Source: an uncultured Ruminiclostridium sp. (GTDB taxonomy: Bacteria > Bacillota > Clostridia > Oscillospirales > Ruminococcaceae). Taken from it: DNA of 64,000 nt. Location: assembly GCA_910585505.1 (NCBI GenBank), contig CAJUFF010000001.1:1-64000 (forward strand), written 5' to 3'. The notes beneath the pieces are model-generated. The model was not told the origin of the DNA, searched no databases, and saw only the letters and a program-made list of their open reading frames with translations. Position numbers and translations under genes: made by a program. Shown piece after piece: positions 55,089-64,000 of the stretch. Within the stretch, counting starts at the first letter, position 1. The number at the start of each line of letters is the position of its first letter.

Positions 55089-55844
55089 TCAATGTGTCGG
55101 AAGAGTCAGTATCATCGGCTCCCCTTCGGTAATAAGAACGGTGTGTTCAAAATGCGCGGACATTTTGCCGTTTCCCTCCACTACCGTCCATTTGTCGTCC
55201 AGAACGTTTACGTTTTCCGTAGTCTGGTTCACCATGGGTTCAATGGCAATGGTCATTCCCGGTATAAGTCTCGGACCTCTTCCGGGTTTTCCGAAATTCG
55301 GCACTTCCGGATCCTCGTGCATTTCACGTCCCACTCCGTGTCCGATATATTTTTTTACCACATAATACCCAGCGGTTTCCACACATATCTGAACCGCATT
55401 GCTTATATCGCCTACCCGGTTGCCTTTAACCGCCTGAGCTATTCCCTTATAAAGAGCGGTCTCGGTTGCCCGGAGCAAAAGCTCCTTTTCCTCGCTCACA
55501 CCGCCGATTCTGAACGTTCTGGTATTGTCGCCCATATAACCGTCAAGCTCGGCAACTATGTCGCAGGAGATTATGTCGCCCTCTTTGAGAATTTTCTTTT
55601 TGGAAGGTATTCCGTGTATAAGCTCCTCGTTGACCGAAAAGCAATTGTGCCCCGGAAATCCTCCGTAGCCCTTACAGGGGGAGTGACCTCCTTTTGAAAC
55701 GACGTAGTCGTTCACTATCCTGTCAAGCTCCCATGTGGAGACACCCGCAACGGCGTTTTTGCCCGCAAGCTCCAGTGCCTGTGCGGCAAGCTCGCCCGCC
55801 TTTATCATCTTCGGGATCTCCTTTACGGATTTTACCTGTATCAT
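55089..55844 (-). CDS. map: Methionine aminopeptidase, type I
   Basis: 251 aa. Removes the initiator methionine. Metal ligands visible in 'DIVAELDGYMGDNTRTF' (two Asp), 'HGVGREMHEDPEVP' (His), 'TIAIEPMV' (Glu) and 'HFEHTVLITE' (Glu). One base separates it from adk. Confidence 0.97.
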   Translation of the reverse strand: MIQVKSVKEIPKMIKAGELAAQALELAGKNAVAGVSTWELDRIVNDYVVSKGGHSPCKGYGGFPGHNCFSVNEELIHGIPSKKKILKEGDIISCDIVAELDGYMGDNTRTFRIGGVSEEKELLLRATETALYKGIAQAVKGNRVGDISNAVQICVETAGYYVVKKYIGHGVGREMHEDPEVPNFGKPGRGPRLIPGMTIAIEPMVNQTTENVNVLDDKWTVVEGNGKMSAHFEHTVLITEGEPMILTLPTH

Positions 55845-55845
55845 C

Positions 55846-56478
55846 TTAACCTTCTATCGCGGCTAAGGTAAGCTTGGAGGTGTCGGCGATCTCATCCTGA
55901 CCGATTACCGTCTTGAGCATACCCTTGTTTTCATAGTAGCCCTTTAAAGGAGCGGTTTTTTCACGGTAGGTTTCAAGTCTCGAAAGCACCGTTTCGGGCT
56001 TGTCGTCTACCCGCTGTACTACCTTGGCGCCGCAGGAATCGCAGATTCCCTCGCTTTTTGTGGGCTTGTATTCCATATGATAGGAAGCGCCGCAGCCTTC
56101 GCAGACTCTTCTTCCCGAAAGACGTGCAATTATTTTTTCATCGGGAACGCTGATCTCGATAACCTTATCGATTTTTACGCCCATCTTTTCGAGCGCCTCA
56201 GCCTGCTCCACCGTTCTGGGGAAGCCGTCAAGGATAAAGCCGTTCTTGCAGTCGTCCTGCGCGATTCTGTCTTTCAGAATACCTATAACGATATCGTCGG
56301 GCACCAAATCGCCCTTATCCATACGCTCTTTTGCGGCAATACCCGCTGGCGTGGCGTTTTTTACGGCCTCACGGAGCATATTGCCCGTGGAGATGGCGGG
56401 GATTCCCAACTTGTCGCATACGATCTCCGCCTGTGTTCCTTTTCCCGCTCCGGGAGCGCCTAAAAATATAAGATTCAT
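55846..56478 (-). CDS. adk: Adenylate kinase
   Basis: 210 aa. P-loop GAPGAGKGT; long LID domain with a four-cysteine zinc site ('CEGCGASYHMEYKPTKSEGICDSCG' region, two CxxC pairs), typical of Gram-positives. ATG at 56478 after AAAGGAG; a TTG six bases earlier is less likely. Confidence 0.97.
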   Translation of the reverse strand: MNLIFLGAPGAGKGTQAEIVCDKLGIPAISTGNMLREAVKNATPAGIAAKERMDKGDLVPDDIVIGILKDRIAQDDCKNGFILDGFPRTVEQAEALEKMGVKIDKVIEISVPDEKIIARLSGRRVCEGCGASYHMEYKPTKSEGICDSCGAKVVQRVDDKPETVLSRLETYREKTAPLKGYYENKGMLKTVIGQDEIADTSKLTLAAIEG

Positions 56479-56513
56479 TTGCAATACTCCTTTTTAGATA
56501 ACCTGTTGTCGGT

Positions 56514-57827
56514 TTATTCCAGGAAGCCCTTATGATGACGCATCATCATCTGGCTTTCCAGCGAACGAACGGTTTCAAGCGAAACGCCTACTACGATAAG
56601 GATCGTTGTACCGCCGAGGGAAAGTCCCTGTATACCGCTGAGATTCTGGAAAATGATCGGGAAAATTGCTATGAAGCCGAGGAAGACGGCGCCGATAAGC
56701 GTAACCTTCGACAGCGAGTTGTTGATAAAATCCGCCGTGGGCTGTCCGGGTCTGTAACCGGGGATAGCGCCGTTGTTCTTCTTAAGATCGTTGGCGATCT
56801 GAATGGGGTTATACTGAATAGCCACATAGAAGTAGTTGAAGCCGATTATCAGGAGGAAATAAAGTACCGCGTAAAGCCAGCTCGAAGTGCTGAACAGTCT
56901 TACGAAGCCCTCCCAGAAATCGTGACCGCTTGTACCGTCGCCGCTGATTCCGAAGAAAAAGCAGATAGTAGAAGGAAGAGACATAATGGACATGGCAAAG
57001 ATTATAGGCATAACGCCCGACATTGCCACCTTAATGGGAATATAAGAGGACTGACCTCCGTACATCTTTCTTCCCACAACGCGCTTGGCGTACTGAACGG
57101 GGATTTTTCTCTCCGCATTTGTCATTAAAACAACTAAAGTGATCATTCCCACATAAATAATAAGAATAATGGGAACGAGAATAGCGTTCTTCATGCCGCC
57201 GGCGGAAATGGTTCTGAATAAACCGATAACATCGGCGGGAATACGGGATACGATACCCGCAAAAAGTATCATTGAAATACCGTTTCCGATACCCTTTTCG
57301 CTTATCTGATCGCCTAACCAGATAATCAGCGACGCGCCCGCCACAAAGCAGCCGACTATAACTATCGCCGAAATAACGCCGTCAAAGCCGTTCGTATATT
57401 TTACAACACCGCCGTTTCTGAGGGTGATGTAAAACGCCACCGCCTGGAATATAGCCAGACCGAGAGCAACCAGCTTGTTGATCTTGTTAAGCTTCTTCCT
57501 GCCTTCGTCGCCTTCCTTGGCGAGTCTCTCCAACGGCTTTATCGCAACCGTCAGGAGCTGAATAATGATTGACGCGTTAATATAAGGGGTAATCGACATT
57601 GCGAACAAGGTACCGTTGCTGAGCGATCCGCCGGTCATCTGATCCCAGTAGGAAAAGAGGTTTCCGCTGCCGCTGTCCATTCCCAGAACCGTGGATATCT
57701 TGTCGGTGTCTAAGAAAGGAACAAAGATACTTGCTCCCAAACGGAAAATCAAAATAATAAAGAGGGTGTAGAGGATCTTTTTTCTTAAGTCAGCGAGCTT
57801 CCAAGCATTTCGGAAAACTTCAAACAT
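56514..57827 (-). CDS. secY: Protein translocase subunit SecY
   Basis: 437 aa, ten transmembrane helices, the channel of the Sec translocon. Starts '[34 protein letters not shown]'; shares one base with the rplO stop (TGATG). Confidence 0.98.
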   Translation of the reverse strand: MFEVFRNAWKLADLRKKILYTLFIILIFRLGASIFVPFLDTDKISTVLGMDSGSGNLFSYWDQMTGGSLSNGTLFAMSITPYINASIIIQLLTVAIKPLERLAKEGDEGRKKLNKINKLVALGLAIFQAVAFYITLRNGGVVKYTNGFDGVISAIVIVGCFVAGASLIIWLGDQISEKGIGNGISMILFAGIVSRIPADVIGLFRTISAGGMKNAILVPIILIIYVGMITLVVLMTNAERKIPVQYAKRVVGRKMYGGQSSYIPIKVAMSGVMPIIFAMSIMSLPSTICFFFGISGDGTSGHDFWEGFVRLFSTSSWLYAVLYFLLIIGFNYFYVAIQYNPIQIANDLKKNNGAIPGYRPGQPTADFINNSLSKVTLIGAVFLGFIAIFPIIFQNLSGIQGLSLGGTTILIVVGVSLETVRSLESQMMMRHHKGFLE

Positions 57828-58273
57828 CAGATCACCTCAGCCTTTCCGCCTGCGCTCTCAATCTTGGATTTTGCGCTCTCGGAAAACTTGGCTGCCTTAA
57901 CTGTCAGGGACTTGGTGATTTCGCCTCTGCCGAGAACCTTTACACCATCGAAGGTCTTCTTAAGAAGTCCCGCTTCTACAATAGCTGCTTCGTCAATTAC
58001 CGCGCCGTTATCGAACCTCGCTTCCAAATCGGACACGTTTACAGTAGCGTAAACGGTGGCAAAGTTCTTGTTGTTGAATCCGCGCTTCGGGATACGCATG
58101 GCAAGCTTGGTCTGACCGCCTTCAAAGCCCGGCTTTACGCCGCCGCCAGAACGAGCCCACTGACCCTTGTGTCCCTTGCCGGATGTCTTGCCCCAGCCTG
58201 AGCCGTGTCCGCGGCCGATACGCTTAACTTCTCTGTTTGAACCGGGCGCGGGGGATAATTCGTGTAGCTTCAT
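57827..58273 (-). CDS. rplO: 50S ribosomal protein L15
   Basis: 148 aa, Gly/Arg-rich N-terminus '[38 protein letters not shown]'-type sequence characteristic of L15. Translationally coupled to secY. Confidence 0.97.
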   Translation of the reverse strand: MKLHELSPAPGSNREVKRIGRGHGSGWGKTSGKGHKGQWARSGGGVKPGFEGGQTKLAMRIPKRGFNNKNFATVYATVNVSDLEARFDNGAVIDEAAIVEAGLLKKTFDGVKVLGRGEITKSLTVKAAKFSESAKSKIESAGGKAEVI

Positions 58274-58301
58274 TTATAAGCTCTCCTTTCCGGTAAATTT
58301 A

Positions 58302-58478
58302 TTATTCGTCCGTAACCTCAAGCAAATAGCTTATGGTTTTGATCTTGCCGTTGGTTGCCGCATTGTCGGGCTGCACGGTTGTATCGCCGATCTTGCGAAG
58401 ACCGAGTGAATTTGCGGTGGCGATGTGACTGTCTTTGCGACCGATCAATGATTTAACCAGCTTTATTTTCTTTGACAT
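58302..58478 (-). CDS. rpmD: 50S ribosomal protein L30
   Basis: 58 aa, 'KIKLVKSLIGRKDSHIATAN' then 'LGLRKIGDTTVQPD', the L30 ferredoxin-like fold. Found by translating the rpsE-rplO gap; GGAGAG precedes the start. Confidence 0.97.
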   Translation of the reverse strand: MSKKIKLVKSLIGRKDSHIATANSLGLRKIGDTTVQPDNAATNGKIKTISYLLEVTDE

Positions 58479-58498
58479 TTCGGTGCTCTCCTTTCAGA

Positions 58499-58999
58499 TC
58501 AGTTGAAGATTTCCTTGACAGTCTTGCCTCTTAAAGCTGCAACCTGCTCGGCATCTCTGAGAGATGTAAGTCCCGCCATTGTAGCTCTTACTACGTTGCA
58601 GGGATTATTGGAACGAAGAGACTTTGTTCTGATATTCTTAATGCCCGCCATTTCGATAACGGAACGAACGGGGCCGCCCGCGATAACGCCGGTACCTTCG
58701 GGAGCGGGCTTCATAAGAACGGCGCCTGCGCCGAACTTGCCTACTACCTCGTGAGGTATCGTGGTGCCCTTGAGGGAAATTTTAACAAGGTTTTTCTTTG
58801 CGTCCTCGATTCCCTTGCGTATAGCGTCGGGAACTTCATTGGACTTACCCATTCCAAAGCCTACGATTCCGTTACCGTCGCCTACGACAACGAGCGCGCT
58901 GAATTTCATTACACGTCCGCCCTGAACTGTCTTGCTTACTCTGTTGATAGCAACGACTTTTTCGGAAAGCTCCAATTTTGATGCGTCTATAAGTGCCAA
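58499..58999 (-). CDS. rpsE: 30S ribosomal protein S5
   Basis: 166 aa, S5 double-stranded-RNA-like domain ('[34 protein letters not shown]') and C-terminal domain. Contributes to decoding fidelity. Confidence 0.98.
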   Translation of the reverse strand: MALIDASKLELSEKVVAINRVSKTVQGGRVMKFSALVVVGDGNGIVGFGMGKSNEVPDAIRKGIEDAKKNLVKISLKGTTIPHEVVGKFGAGAVLMKPAPEGTGVIAGGPVRSVIEMAGIKNIRTKSLRSNNPCNVVRATMAGLTSLRDAEQVAALRGKTVKEIFN

Positions 59000-59015
59000 A
59001 ATTTTTTCCTCCTTC

Positions 59016-59375
59016 TTAGAAATTCAGTCCGCCTTCACGGGCGCCGTCTGCCAGCGCGGCCACTCTTCCGTGATAAACGTAGCCGGAACGGTCAAATACC
59101 ACGTCGGCAATTCCCTTGGCCTTTGCCTTTTCCGCAAGAGCAAGACCAACCTTCTTCGCGGCCTCCGCGTTTCCGCCAAAGCCCTCGAATCCCTTCTCAA
59201 GAGTGGAAGCGGAGCAAAGGGTTACTCCCGCCACATCGTCGATAAGCTGCGCGTAAATATGCTTTGCGGAACGGAAAACGTTAAGGCGGGGGCAAGAGGA
59301 GGTTCCGCTTACCTTTGCGCGGACTCTCTTATGACGCTTTATTCTGTTTTCCTTTTTATCTATGATTTTTTTCAT
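59016..59375 (-). CDS. rplR: 50S ribosomal protein L18
   Basis: 119 aa, 5S rRNA-binding protein; '[31 protein letters not shown]' is diagnostic. Confidence 0.97.
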   Translation of the reverse strand: MKKIIDKKENRIKRHKRVRAKVSGTSSCPRLNVFRSAKHIYAQLIDDVAGVTLCSASTLEKGFEGFGGNAEAAKKVGLALAEKAKAKGIADVVFDRSGYVYHGRVAALADGAREGGLNF

Positions 59376-59392
59376 TATCTTTTACGCCTCCC

Positions 59393-59938
59393 TTACTTCT
59401 TGCCCTTAGCGGCTTTGCCTTCCTTGCGGCGGATAACTTCGTTGGCGTACTTAATTCCCTTGCCCTTATAGGGTTCGGGAGGACGTATACCTCTTACTTC
59501 CGCTGCGAACTGGCCTACCTTCTGCTTGTCTATGCCCTTGATAATAATCTGGTTGGGCTGGGGGGATTCGATGGTGATATCCTCGGTATCGGATACTACA
59601 ACGGGGTGGGAGAAACCGAGAGTAAGGTTAAGATCCTTTCCCTGCTTCTGGCATCTGTAACCTACGCCGTTAATCTCCAGCATCTTGGAGAATCCGTTGG
59701 TAACACCCTCGATCATATTGGCGATAAGGGTTCTCGTAAGTCCGTGAAGCGCACGGTTTTCCGCTTCGTCATCGGGACGGGTAACATGTACCTCCGCGCC
59801 GTCAACGGTCACGGTCATCTGAGGCTTAAACTCCTTCGTAAGTGTGCCCTTGGGGCCTTTTACAGTAACCACGCTGCCGTCAACCTTGACCTCAACGCCC
59901 GCGGGAACAGCAATAGGCTTTCTTCCGATTCTTGACAT
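59393..59938 (-). CDS. rplF: 50S ribosomal protein L6
   Basis: 181 aa. Start at 59938 ([14 protein letters not shown]) after AGGAGG; the frame back to 59983 overlaps rpsH. Ends '[30 protein letters not shown]', the normal L6 tail. Confidence 0.98.
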   Translation of the reverse strand: MSRIGRKPIAVPAGVEVKVDGSVVTVKGPKGTLTKEFKPQMTVTVDGAEVHVTRPDDEAENRALHGLTRTLIANMIEGVTNGFSKMLEINGVGYRCQKQGKDLNLTLGFSHPVVVSDTEDITIESPQPNQIIIKGIDKQKVGQFAAEVRGIRPPEPYKGKGIKYANEVIRRKEGKAAKGKK

Positions 59939-59951
59939 ATTCTGTTCCTCC

Positions 59952-60350
59952 TTACCATACAAACGCAAGGACTTCGCCGCCAACGTGAGCCGCTCTCGCC
60001 GCTCTGTCGGTCATAACGCCCTTGGAGGTGGAAACGATTGCGATTCCGAGACCCTTCATTACCTTGGGCATATCCTTGCTGTTTGAATAAATTCTCAGGC
60101 CGGGCTTGCTGACTCTGCGAAGTCCCGTAATTACCTGCTGCTTGTTTTCTGTGTACTTGAGTGTGATCCTGATGATTCCCTGCTTGTTGTCCTCAATAAC
60201 ACGGAAGTTCTTGATGTAGCCTTCGTCGGCGAGGATCTGAGCTATCTGCTTTTTCATATTTGAGCAGGGGATATCAACAGAGGGGTGCTTCGCGGAATTT
60301 GCGTTGCGAATTCTCGTGAGCATATCCGCGATCGTATCGGTGATCTGCAT
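59952..60350 (-). CDS. rpsH: 30S ribosomal protein S8
   Basis: 132 aa, begins '[22 protein letters not shown]', ends '[10 protein letters not shown]'. In enterobacteria S8 represses the spc operon; no such site was identified here. A 149-base gap to rpsN holds nothing recognisable. Confidence 0.98.
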   Translation of the reverse strand: MQITDTIADMLTRIRNANSAKHPSVDIPCSNMKKQIAQILADEGYIKNFRVIEDNKQGIIRITLKYTENKQQVITGLRRVSKPGLRIYSNSKDMPKVMKGLGIAIVSTSKGVMTDRAARAAHVGGEVLAFVW

Positions 60351-60499
60351 CTTTATGCGTCCTCCTGTATAAATAGAGATAGGAAATCGGTAGTCAGCGG
60401 CCGCGGCCTTCGGATACCGGGGCTTATTGCAAGTTAACGCTCCGTCCGCGTCAAGACAAAATCCCGCCGCCTCGCTCTTGCCGTTTCATGGGTTTATAC

Positions 60500-60685
60500 T
60501 TACCAGCTTGCCTTCTTGACGCCGGGAATCTGACCCTTGTAAGCAAGCTCTCTAAAGCAAATTCTGCAAATGCCATACTTACGGAGGTAAGCATGAGGTC
60601 TTCCGCAGAGCTTACATCTGTTGTACGCTCTTGTGGAGAACTTTGCAGGACGCTGCTGCTTTGCAATCATTGATTTCTTTGCCAT
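60500..60685 (-). CDS. rpsN: 30S ribosomal protein S14, zinc-binding type
   Basis: 61 aa, two CxxC pairs ('[12 protein letters not shown]', '[14 protein letters not shown]') and the usual '[11 protein letters not shown]' end. The short zinc form normal for Firmicutes. Confidence 0.98.
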   Translation of the reverse strand: MAKKSMIAKQQRPAKFSTRAYNRCKLCGRPHAYLRKYGICRICFRELAYKGQIPGVKKASW

Positions 60686-60714
60686 TTATAAGCTTCCTTT
60701 CAAATACCTTTCGG

Positions 60715-61254
60715 TTACTTAGAGAAGGGCGCGCCCATAAGGGACAGCAGCTCTCTCGCTTCCTCATCGGTGTTGGCGGTGGTCACGAAATTGATGTCCA
60801 TTCCGCGGATCTGATCAATTTTTTCGTAATCTATTTCGGGGAAAATAAGCTGTTCCTTAACGCCTACGCTGTAATTTCCTCTTCCGTCGAAGCTGTTGGG
60901 ATTGATGCCTCTGAAGTCACGTACACGAGGGAGCGCAACATTGAAGAAACGATCGAGAAATTCATACATTGTCTCGCCTCTCAGCGTTACCTTCACGCCG
61001 ATGATATTGCCCTCGCGGAGCTTGAAGTTTGCAATAGCCTTTTTAGCCTTGCAGATAACGGGCTTCTGACCGGTTATCGCGGAGAGATCCGCCATAATGG
61101 CGTCAACCTTTTTGTGGTCGTCCTTGGCTTCGCCGCAGGCTACGTTTACAACAATCTTGTCAAGCTTCGGAATCTGCATTACGCTCTTGTAGCCGAACTT
61201 CTTGAACAGAGCGGGAGCAACGGTTTCCTTGTAGTAGGTTTTCATTGTTGACAT
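60715..61254 (-). CDS. rplE: 50S ribosomal protein L5
   Basis: 179 aa 5S rRNA-binding protein ('[17 protein letters not shown]', '[30 protein letters not shown]'). Start after AAGGAGA. Confidence 0.98.
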   Translation of the reverse strand: MSTMKTYYKETVAPALFKKFGYKSVMQIPKLDKIVVNVACGEAKDDHKKVDAIMADLSAITGQKPVICKAKKAIANFKLREGNIIGVKVTLRGETMYEFLDRFFNVALPRVRDFRGINPNSFDGRGNYSVGVKEQLIFPEIDYEKIDQIRGMDINFVTTANTDEEARELLSLMGAPFSK

Positions 61255-61348
61255 AATTTTTTCTCCTTACTGCGGGTGACAGCAGGAAGTTACCTTATCC
61301 TGCCCCTCCACCTGAGTTTATTTCAATAATCCGCCTTGGGCGGGCGCA

Positions 61349-61663
61349 TTAAAGCTGCGCGCCGCAGTGCTTGCAGATTCTTACCTTTTTGTCGCCTTCG
61401 ATCTTATGTCCGACTCTGGTAGCCTTATTGCACTTGGGGCAAACGGGCATAACCTTGCAGGCGTAAAGGGGGCCTTCCGCCTTTACTATGCCGCCCAGCT
61501 CGCCCTGTCTTCTGGGCTTTACATGCTTGGTGACCATGTTTCTGCCCTCGACGATTACCTTGCCCTCGGAGGGGGAAACTTCCAGCACCTTACCCTTTTT
61601 ACCCTTGTCCTTGCCGGAAATAATCATTACCTCGTCGCCTTTTTTAACGTGTAAAGTGTTCAT
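61349..61663 (-). CDS. rplX: 50S ribosomal protein L24
   Basis: 104 aa, N-terminal KOW motif ('[26 protein letters not shown]') and a C-terminal zinc-ribbon-like part with two CxxC pairs ('[13 protein letters not shown]', 'ICKHCGAQL'). Confidence 0.97.
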   Translation of the reverse strand: MNTLHVKKGDEVMIISGKDKGKKGKVLEVSPSEGKVIVEGRNMVTKHVKPRRQGELGGIVKAEGPLYACKVMPVCPKCNKATRVGHKIEGDKKVRICKHCGAQL

Positions 61664-61675
61664 TCCTGCTCCTCC

Positions 61676-62044
61676 TTAAAGTACTTCGGGAGCAAGGGAC
61701 AGGATCTTCATGTATTCCTTGTCACGAAGCTCTCTGGCCACAGGTCCGAAAATACGGGTTCCTCTGGGATTCTTGTCTTCCTTGATCAAAACAGCCGCGT
61801 TTTCGTCAAAACGAATATAAGTGCCGTCGTCACGTCTTACGCCTGTGGCGCTGCGAACGATAACGCATTTTACAACGTCACCCTTCTTTACCGTGCCGCC
61901 GGGAGCTGCTTTTTTAACGGAAGCCACAACTACGTCGCCGATATTGGCATACTTTCTGCGTGTGCCGCCTAACACCCTGATACACATAAGCTCTTTCGCT
62001 CCTGTGTTGTCAGCCACTTTAAGGCGTGTCTGCATTTGTATCAT
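61676..62044 (-). CDS. rplN: 50S ribosomal protein L14
   Basis: 122 aa, '[27 protein letters not shown]' and '[29 protein letters not shown]', standard L14. Confidence 0.98.
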   Translation of the reverse strand: MIQMQTRLKVADNTGAKELMCIRVLGGTRRKYANIGDVVVASVKKAAPGGTVKKGDVVKCVIVRSATGVRRDDGTYIRFDENAAVLIKEDKNPRGTRIFGPVARELRDKEYMKILSLAPEVL

Positions 62045-62065
62045 TGGTTTTTACTCCTTCCGTTA

Positions 62066-62326
62066 TTACTTGCTTCTTTCAAGCACTTCAACAAGTCTCC
62101 ATCTCTTGTCCTTGGAAAGAGGTCTTGTTTCCATTATCTTTACCTTATCGCCTACGTTGCAGGTGTTTTCCTCATCGTGAGCTTTAAGCTTAATGGTGCG
62201 CTTGATGATTTTCTTGTACAAGGGGTGGCGAACATTGTCCTTCAGTGCCACTACGATGGTTTTGTCCATCTTGTTGCTTACTACAACGCCAACTCTTGTT
62301 TTTCTGAGGTTCCTTGTGTTTTCCAA
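62066..62326 (-). CDS. rpsQ: 30S ribosomal protein S17
   Basis: 86 aa, OB-fold ('[21 protein letters not shown]'). The best start is TTG at 62326 with GGGAGG about 8 bases upstream; the GTG at 62347 lies before that site. A TTG-started ribosomal gene is uncommon but plausible. Confidence 0.95.
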   Translation of the reverse strand: MENTRNLRKTRVGVVVSNKMDKTIVVALKDNVRHPLYKKIIKRTIKLKAHDEENTCNVGDKVKIMETRPLSKDKRWRLVEVLERSK

Positions 62327-62343
62327 AGTTCGTTCCTCCCCTC

Positions 62344-62547
62344 TCACTTATTCGCTTCGATTTCGCGCTGGCGGCGAATCGTTTTGACAACTGCGATTTC
62401 CTTCTTAACCGCTTTAATCCTCATGGGATTCTCAAGACGGTTTACGGCAAGCTGAAAACGGAGGTTGAACAGTTCCTGTTTAAGCTCGGTTTCTTTTGTG
62501 TTAAGCTCCGCCTCGCTCAGCTCTCTGATTTCCTTGGTAGCCTTCAT
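62344..62547 (-). CDS. rpmC: 50S ribosomal protein L29
   Basis: 67 aa, two-helix L29 ('[32 protein letters not shown]'). ATG at 62547 overlaps the rplP stop (TAATG) and follows AAGGAGG. Confidence 0.97.
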   Translation of the reverse strand: MKATKEIRELSEAELNTKETELKQELFNLRFQLAVNRLENPMRIKAVKKEIAVVKTIRRQREIEANK

Positions 62548-62972
62548 TACTGCTCGCCTCCTTCTTCTTTCTTCATCACAAACTTGCATTTGATGGGCAG
62601 CTTGTGCATAGCGAGACGCATAGCCTCTCTCGCCACTTCTTCGCTTACTCCCGCAATCTCAAACATTACTCTTCCGGGCTTTACAACCGCTACCCAGTAT
62701 TCGGGAGCGCCCTTACCGGAACCCATACGGGTGCCCATAGGCTTCTTTGTTACGGGCATATCGGGGAATATCTTGATCCAGACCTGACCGCCGCGCTTGA
62801 TGTAACGGGTCATGGCGATACGAGCCGCCTCGATCTGGTTGCTGGTGATCCATGCGGGCTCCAAAGCCTGCAAGCCGTAGTCGCCGTAGCATACTACGTT
62901 GCCGCGTGTTGCCTTACCGGTCATGCGGCCTCTCTGCACTCTGCGGTGCTTTACTCTCTTAGGAAGCAGCAT
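62547..62972 (-). CDS. rplP: 50S ribosomal protein L16
   Basis: 141 aa, '[25 protein letters not shown]' start and '[22 protein letters not shown]'. Overlaps rpsC upstream and rpmC downstream by one base each, so translation is coupled. Confidence 0.98.
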   Translation of the reverse strand: MLLPKRVKHRRVQRGRMTGKATRGNVVCYGDYGLQALEPAWITSNQIEAARIAMTRYIKRGGQVWIKIFPDMPVTKKPMGTRMGSGKGAPEYWVAVVKPGRVMFEIAGVSEEVAREAMRLAMHKLPIKCKFVMKKEEGGEQ

Positions 62973-63769
62973 CAGTCGTTACCTCCTTCTTTTCTCTCTG
63001 CTTTGGGGGCGAAATTTCTTCTTTCGCCGCGGTTTGCGCGGTCTCCGCGGTTGGCGCGATCGCCTCTGTCGCGGTTATCGCGGTTGTCTCTGGCTCTTCT
63101 TGCGGGCTTTTCGGTCTTCTTTTCCTTACCGATTTCGCCCTTGAGAACCTCGCCCTTGTACAGCCATACCTTAACGCCGATAATGCCGTAGGTGGTGCTG
63201 GCTCTCGCTACGCCGTAGTCGATGTCGGCGCGAAGAGTCTGAAGGGGAATTGTGCCCTCGTGATAGCTTTCGGTGCGGGCGATTTCCGCGCCGCCGAGTC
63301 TTCCGCTTACCTGAGTCTTGATACCCTTTGCGCCGCACTTCATTGTACGTCCGATACAGGTCTTCATGGCTCTTCTGAAGCTTACGCGGCCCTCAAGCTG
63401 AGAAGCGATGTTCTCGGCGATAAGCTGCGCGTTCATATCGCGGTTTTTTACCTCGATAATGTTGATGTTTACGGGCTTGCCGTTTGTCATCTTTTCAAGC
63501 TCGGTTCTGAGCTTTTCAATCTCCGCGCCCTTCTGTCCGATAACCATGCCGGGCTGTGCGCAGTGAATGTGGATCTTTACTCTCGCGGCGTCACGCTCGA
63601 TCTCGATGTCGGGAATACCGGCCTTGTAGAGCTTTTTCTTAAGATACTCACGAATCTTAAAGTCTTCAACCAATGTGTCGCCGAAGGTTGCCTTACCCGC
63701 ATACCAGCGAGAATCCCAATCCTTGATAACACCCACTCTAAGACCGTGTGGATTAACCTTTTGTCCCAT
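62972..63769 (-). CDS. rpsC: 30S ribosomal protein S3 with an Arg/Asp-rich tail
   Basis: 265 aa. KH domain ('[28 protein letters not shown]') and C-terminal S3 domain are normal up to 'VWLYKGEVL'. The last ~45 residues are a low-complexity Arg/Asp/Asn/Gly stretch ([20 protein letters not shown]) not found in the ~215-aa form. It resembles RGG-like RNA-binding tails. Confidence 0.97.
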   Translation of the reverse strand: MGQKVNPHGLRVGVIKDWDSRWYAGKATFGDTLVEDFKIREYLKKKLYKAGIPDIEIERDAARVKIHIHCAQPGMVIGQKGAEIEKLRTELEKMTNGKPVNINIIEVKNRDMNAQLIAENIASQLEGRVSFRRAMKTCIGRTMKCGAKGIKTQVSGRLGGAEIARTESYHEGTIPLQTLRADIDYGVARASTTYGIIGVKVWLYKGEVLKGEIGKEKKTEKPARRARDNRDNRDRGDRANRGDRANRGERRNFAPKAERKEGGND

Positions 63770-63781
63770 TGTTATCCTCCC

Positions 63782-64000
63782 TTATTCTGCTTCCTTGACA
63801 ACCAAAACGATATTGGATGTTCTTTTTAAAATGCGGTGAGCGCTTCCCTTTGCGGCGGGTCTTATTCTCTTGAGAGTAACCCCCTCACCGCACCAGCACT
63901 CGGAAACGTAGCAGCTTCCGACGTCCATATTGTGGTTGTTCTCCGCGTTTGCCATAGCGGACTTGAGAAGCTTCATAAGCGGCTCGCTGGCTGCCTTGGG
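63782..64000 (-). CDS. rplV: 50S ribosomal protein L22 (5' end outside the window)
   Basis: C-terminal 72 residues, from 'PKAASEPLMKLLKSAMANAENN' to 'NIVLVVKEAE'. The frame is open to the window edge. Next gene upstream in the S10 operon. Confidence 0.96.
   Translation of the reverse strand, partial: PKAASEPLMKLLKSAMANAENNHNMDVGSCYVSECWCGEGVTLKRIRPAAKGSAHRILKRTSNIVLVVKEAE

Overview
The window looks like a chromosomal segment of an endospore-forming, anaerobic member of the Clostridia, probably Ruminococcaceae/Oscillospiraceae-like. Support: a Firmicutes-type ribosomal super-operon, spoVAC-AD-AE, a GerW/YtfJ spore protein, class-2 (Firmicutes) GalT, an oxygen-detoxifying flavodiiron protein fused to rubredoxin, an Ami/Opp-type oligopeptide importer and a giant BspA-like leucine-rich-repeat surface protein. 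The genus is inference. No tRNA, rRNA or CRISPR array was seen.

Layout. 1-10156: oligopeptide ABC importer (oppA, oppB, oppC, oppD, oppF) plus a coupled membrane-anchored gene of unknown function. Several subunits are remodelled: OppA appears circularly permuted, OppD carries a ~230-residue coiled-coil insertion and OppF has a two-helix membrane tail. 10224-15091: a DRTGG-domain protein, then a MarR regulator with a palindromic operator and a heterodimeric ABC exporter. 15391-20121: a type I restriction-modification locus (hsdM, hsdS) with a tyrosine recombinase and a silent half-hsdS. A perfect 18-bp inverted repeat in the two hsdS sequences predicts an in-frame, phase-variable DNA inversion that swaps the second target-recognition domain. 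No hsdR is present. The next gene (20338-21990) fuses a HAD phosphatase to a PD-(D/E)XK-like domain. 22323-28077: rluB, a D-Ala-D-Ala carboxypeptidase, ytfJ, a DUF2953 protein, scpB, scpA and an M50 protease. 28842-32267: galT and the flavodiiron protein. 32702-44329: a 3875-residue BspA-like protein. 44452-48701: asnS and a GH2 beta-mannosidase. 49116-50975: the spoVA operon. 51104 to the end: the spc/alpha/S10 ribosomal super-operon on the minus strand, from rplQ back to a partial rplV.

A striking genome-scale feature is a family of intergenic modular palindromes. Two different hairpins are joined by a conserved linker (consensus T-T/G-ACACCC-N-AAACACT) and bounded by ATACTAAT or ATACCAAT and its reverse complement. 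Nine linkers and at least five stem families occur in the larger intergenic gaps. A 153-bp repeat (two copies, 2 differences) ends in the same boundary motif. These elements lie between genes and were not seen inside coding regions.

The two best candidates for something undescribed are (i) these modular palindromes, whose stems change while linker and ends stay constant, and (ii) the hsdS inversion locus next to the HAD-nuclease fusion. The permuted peptide-binding protein is a third.
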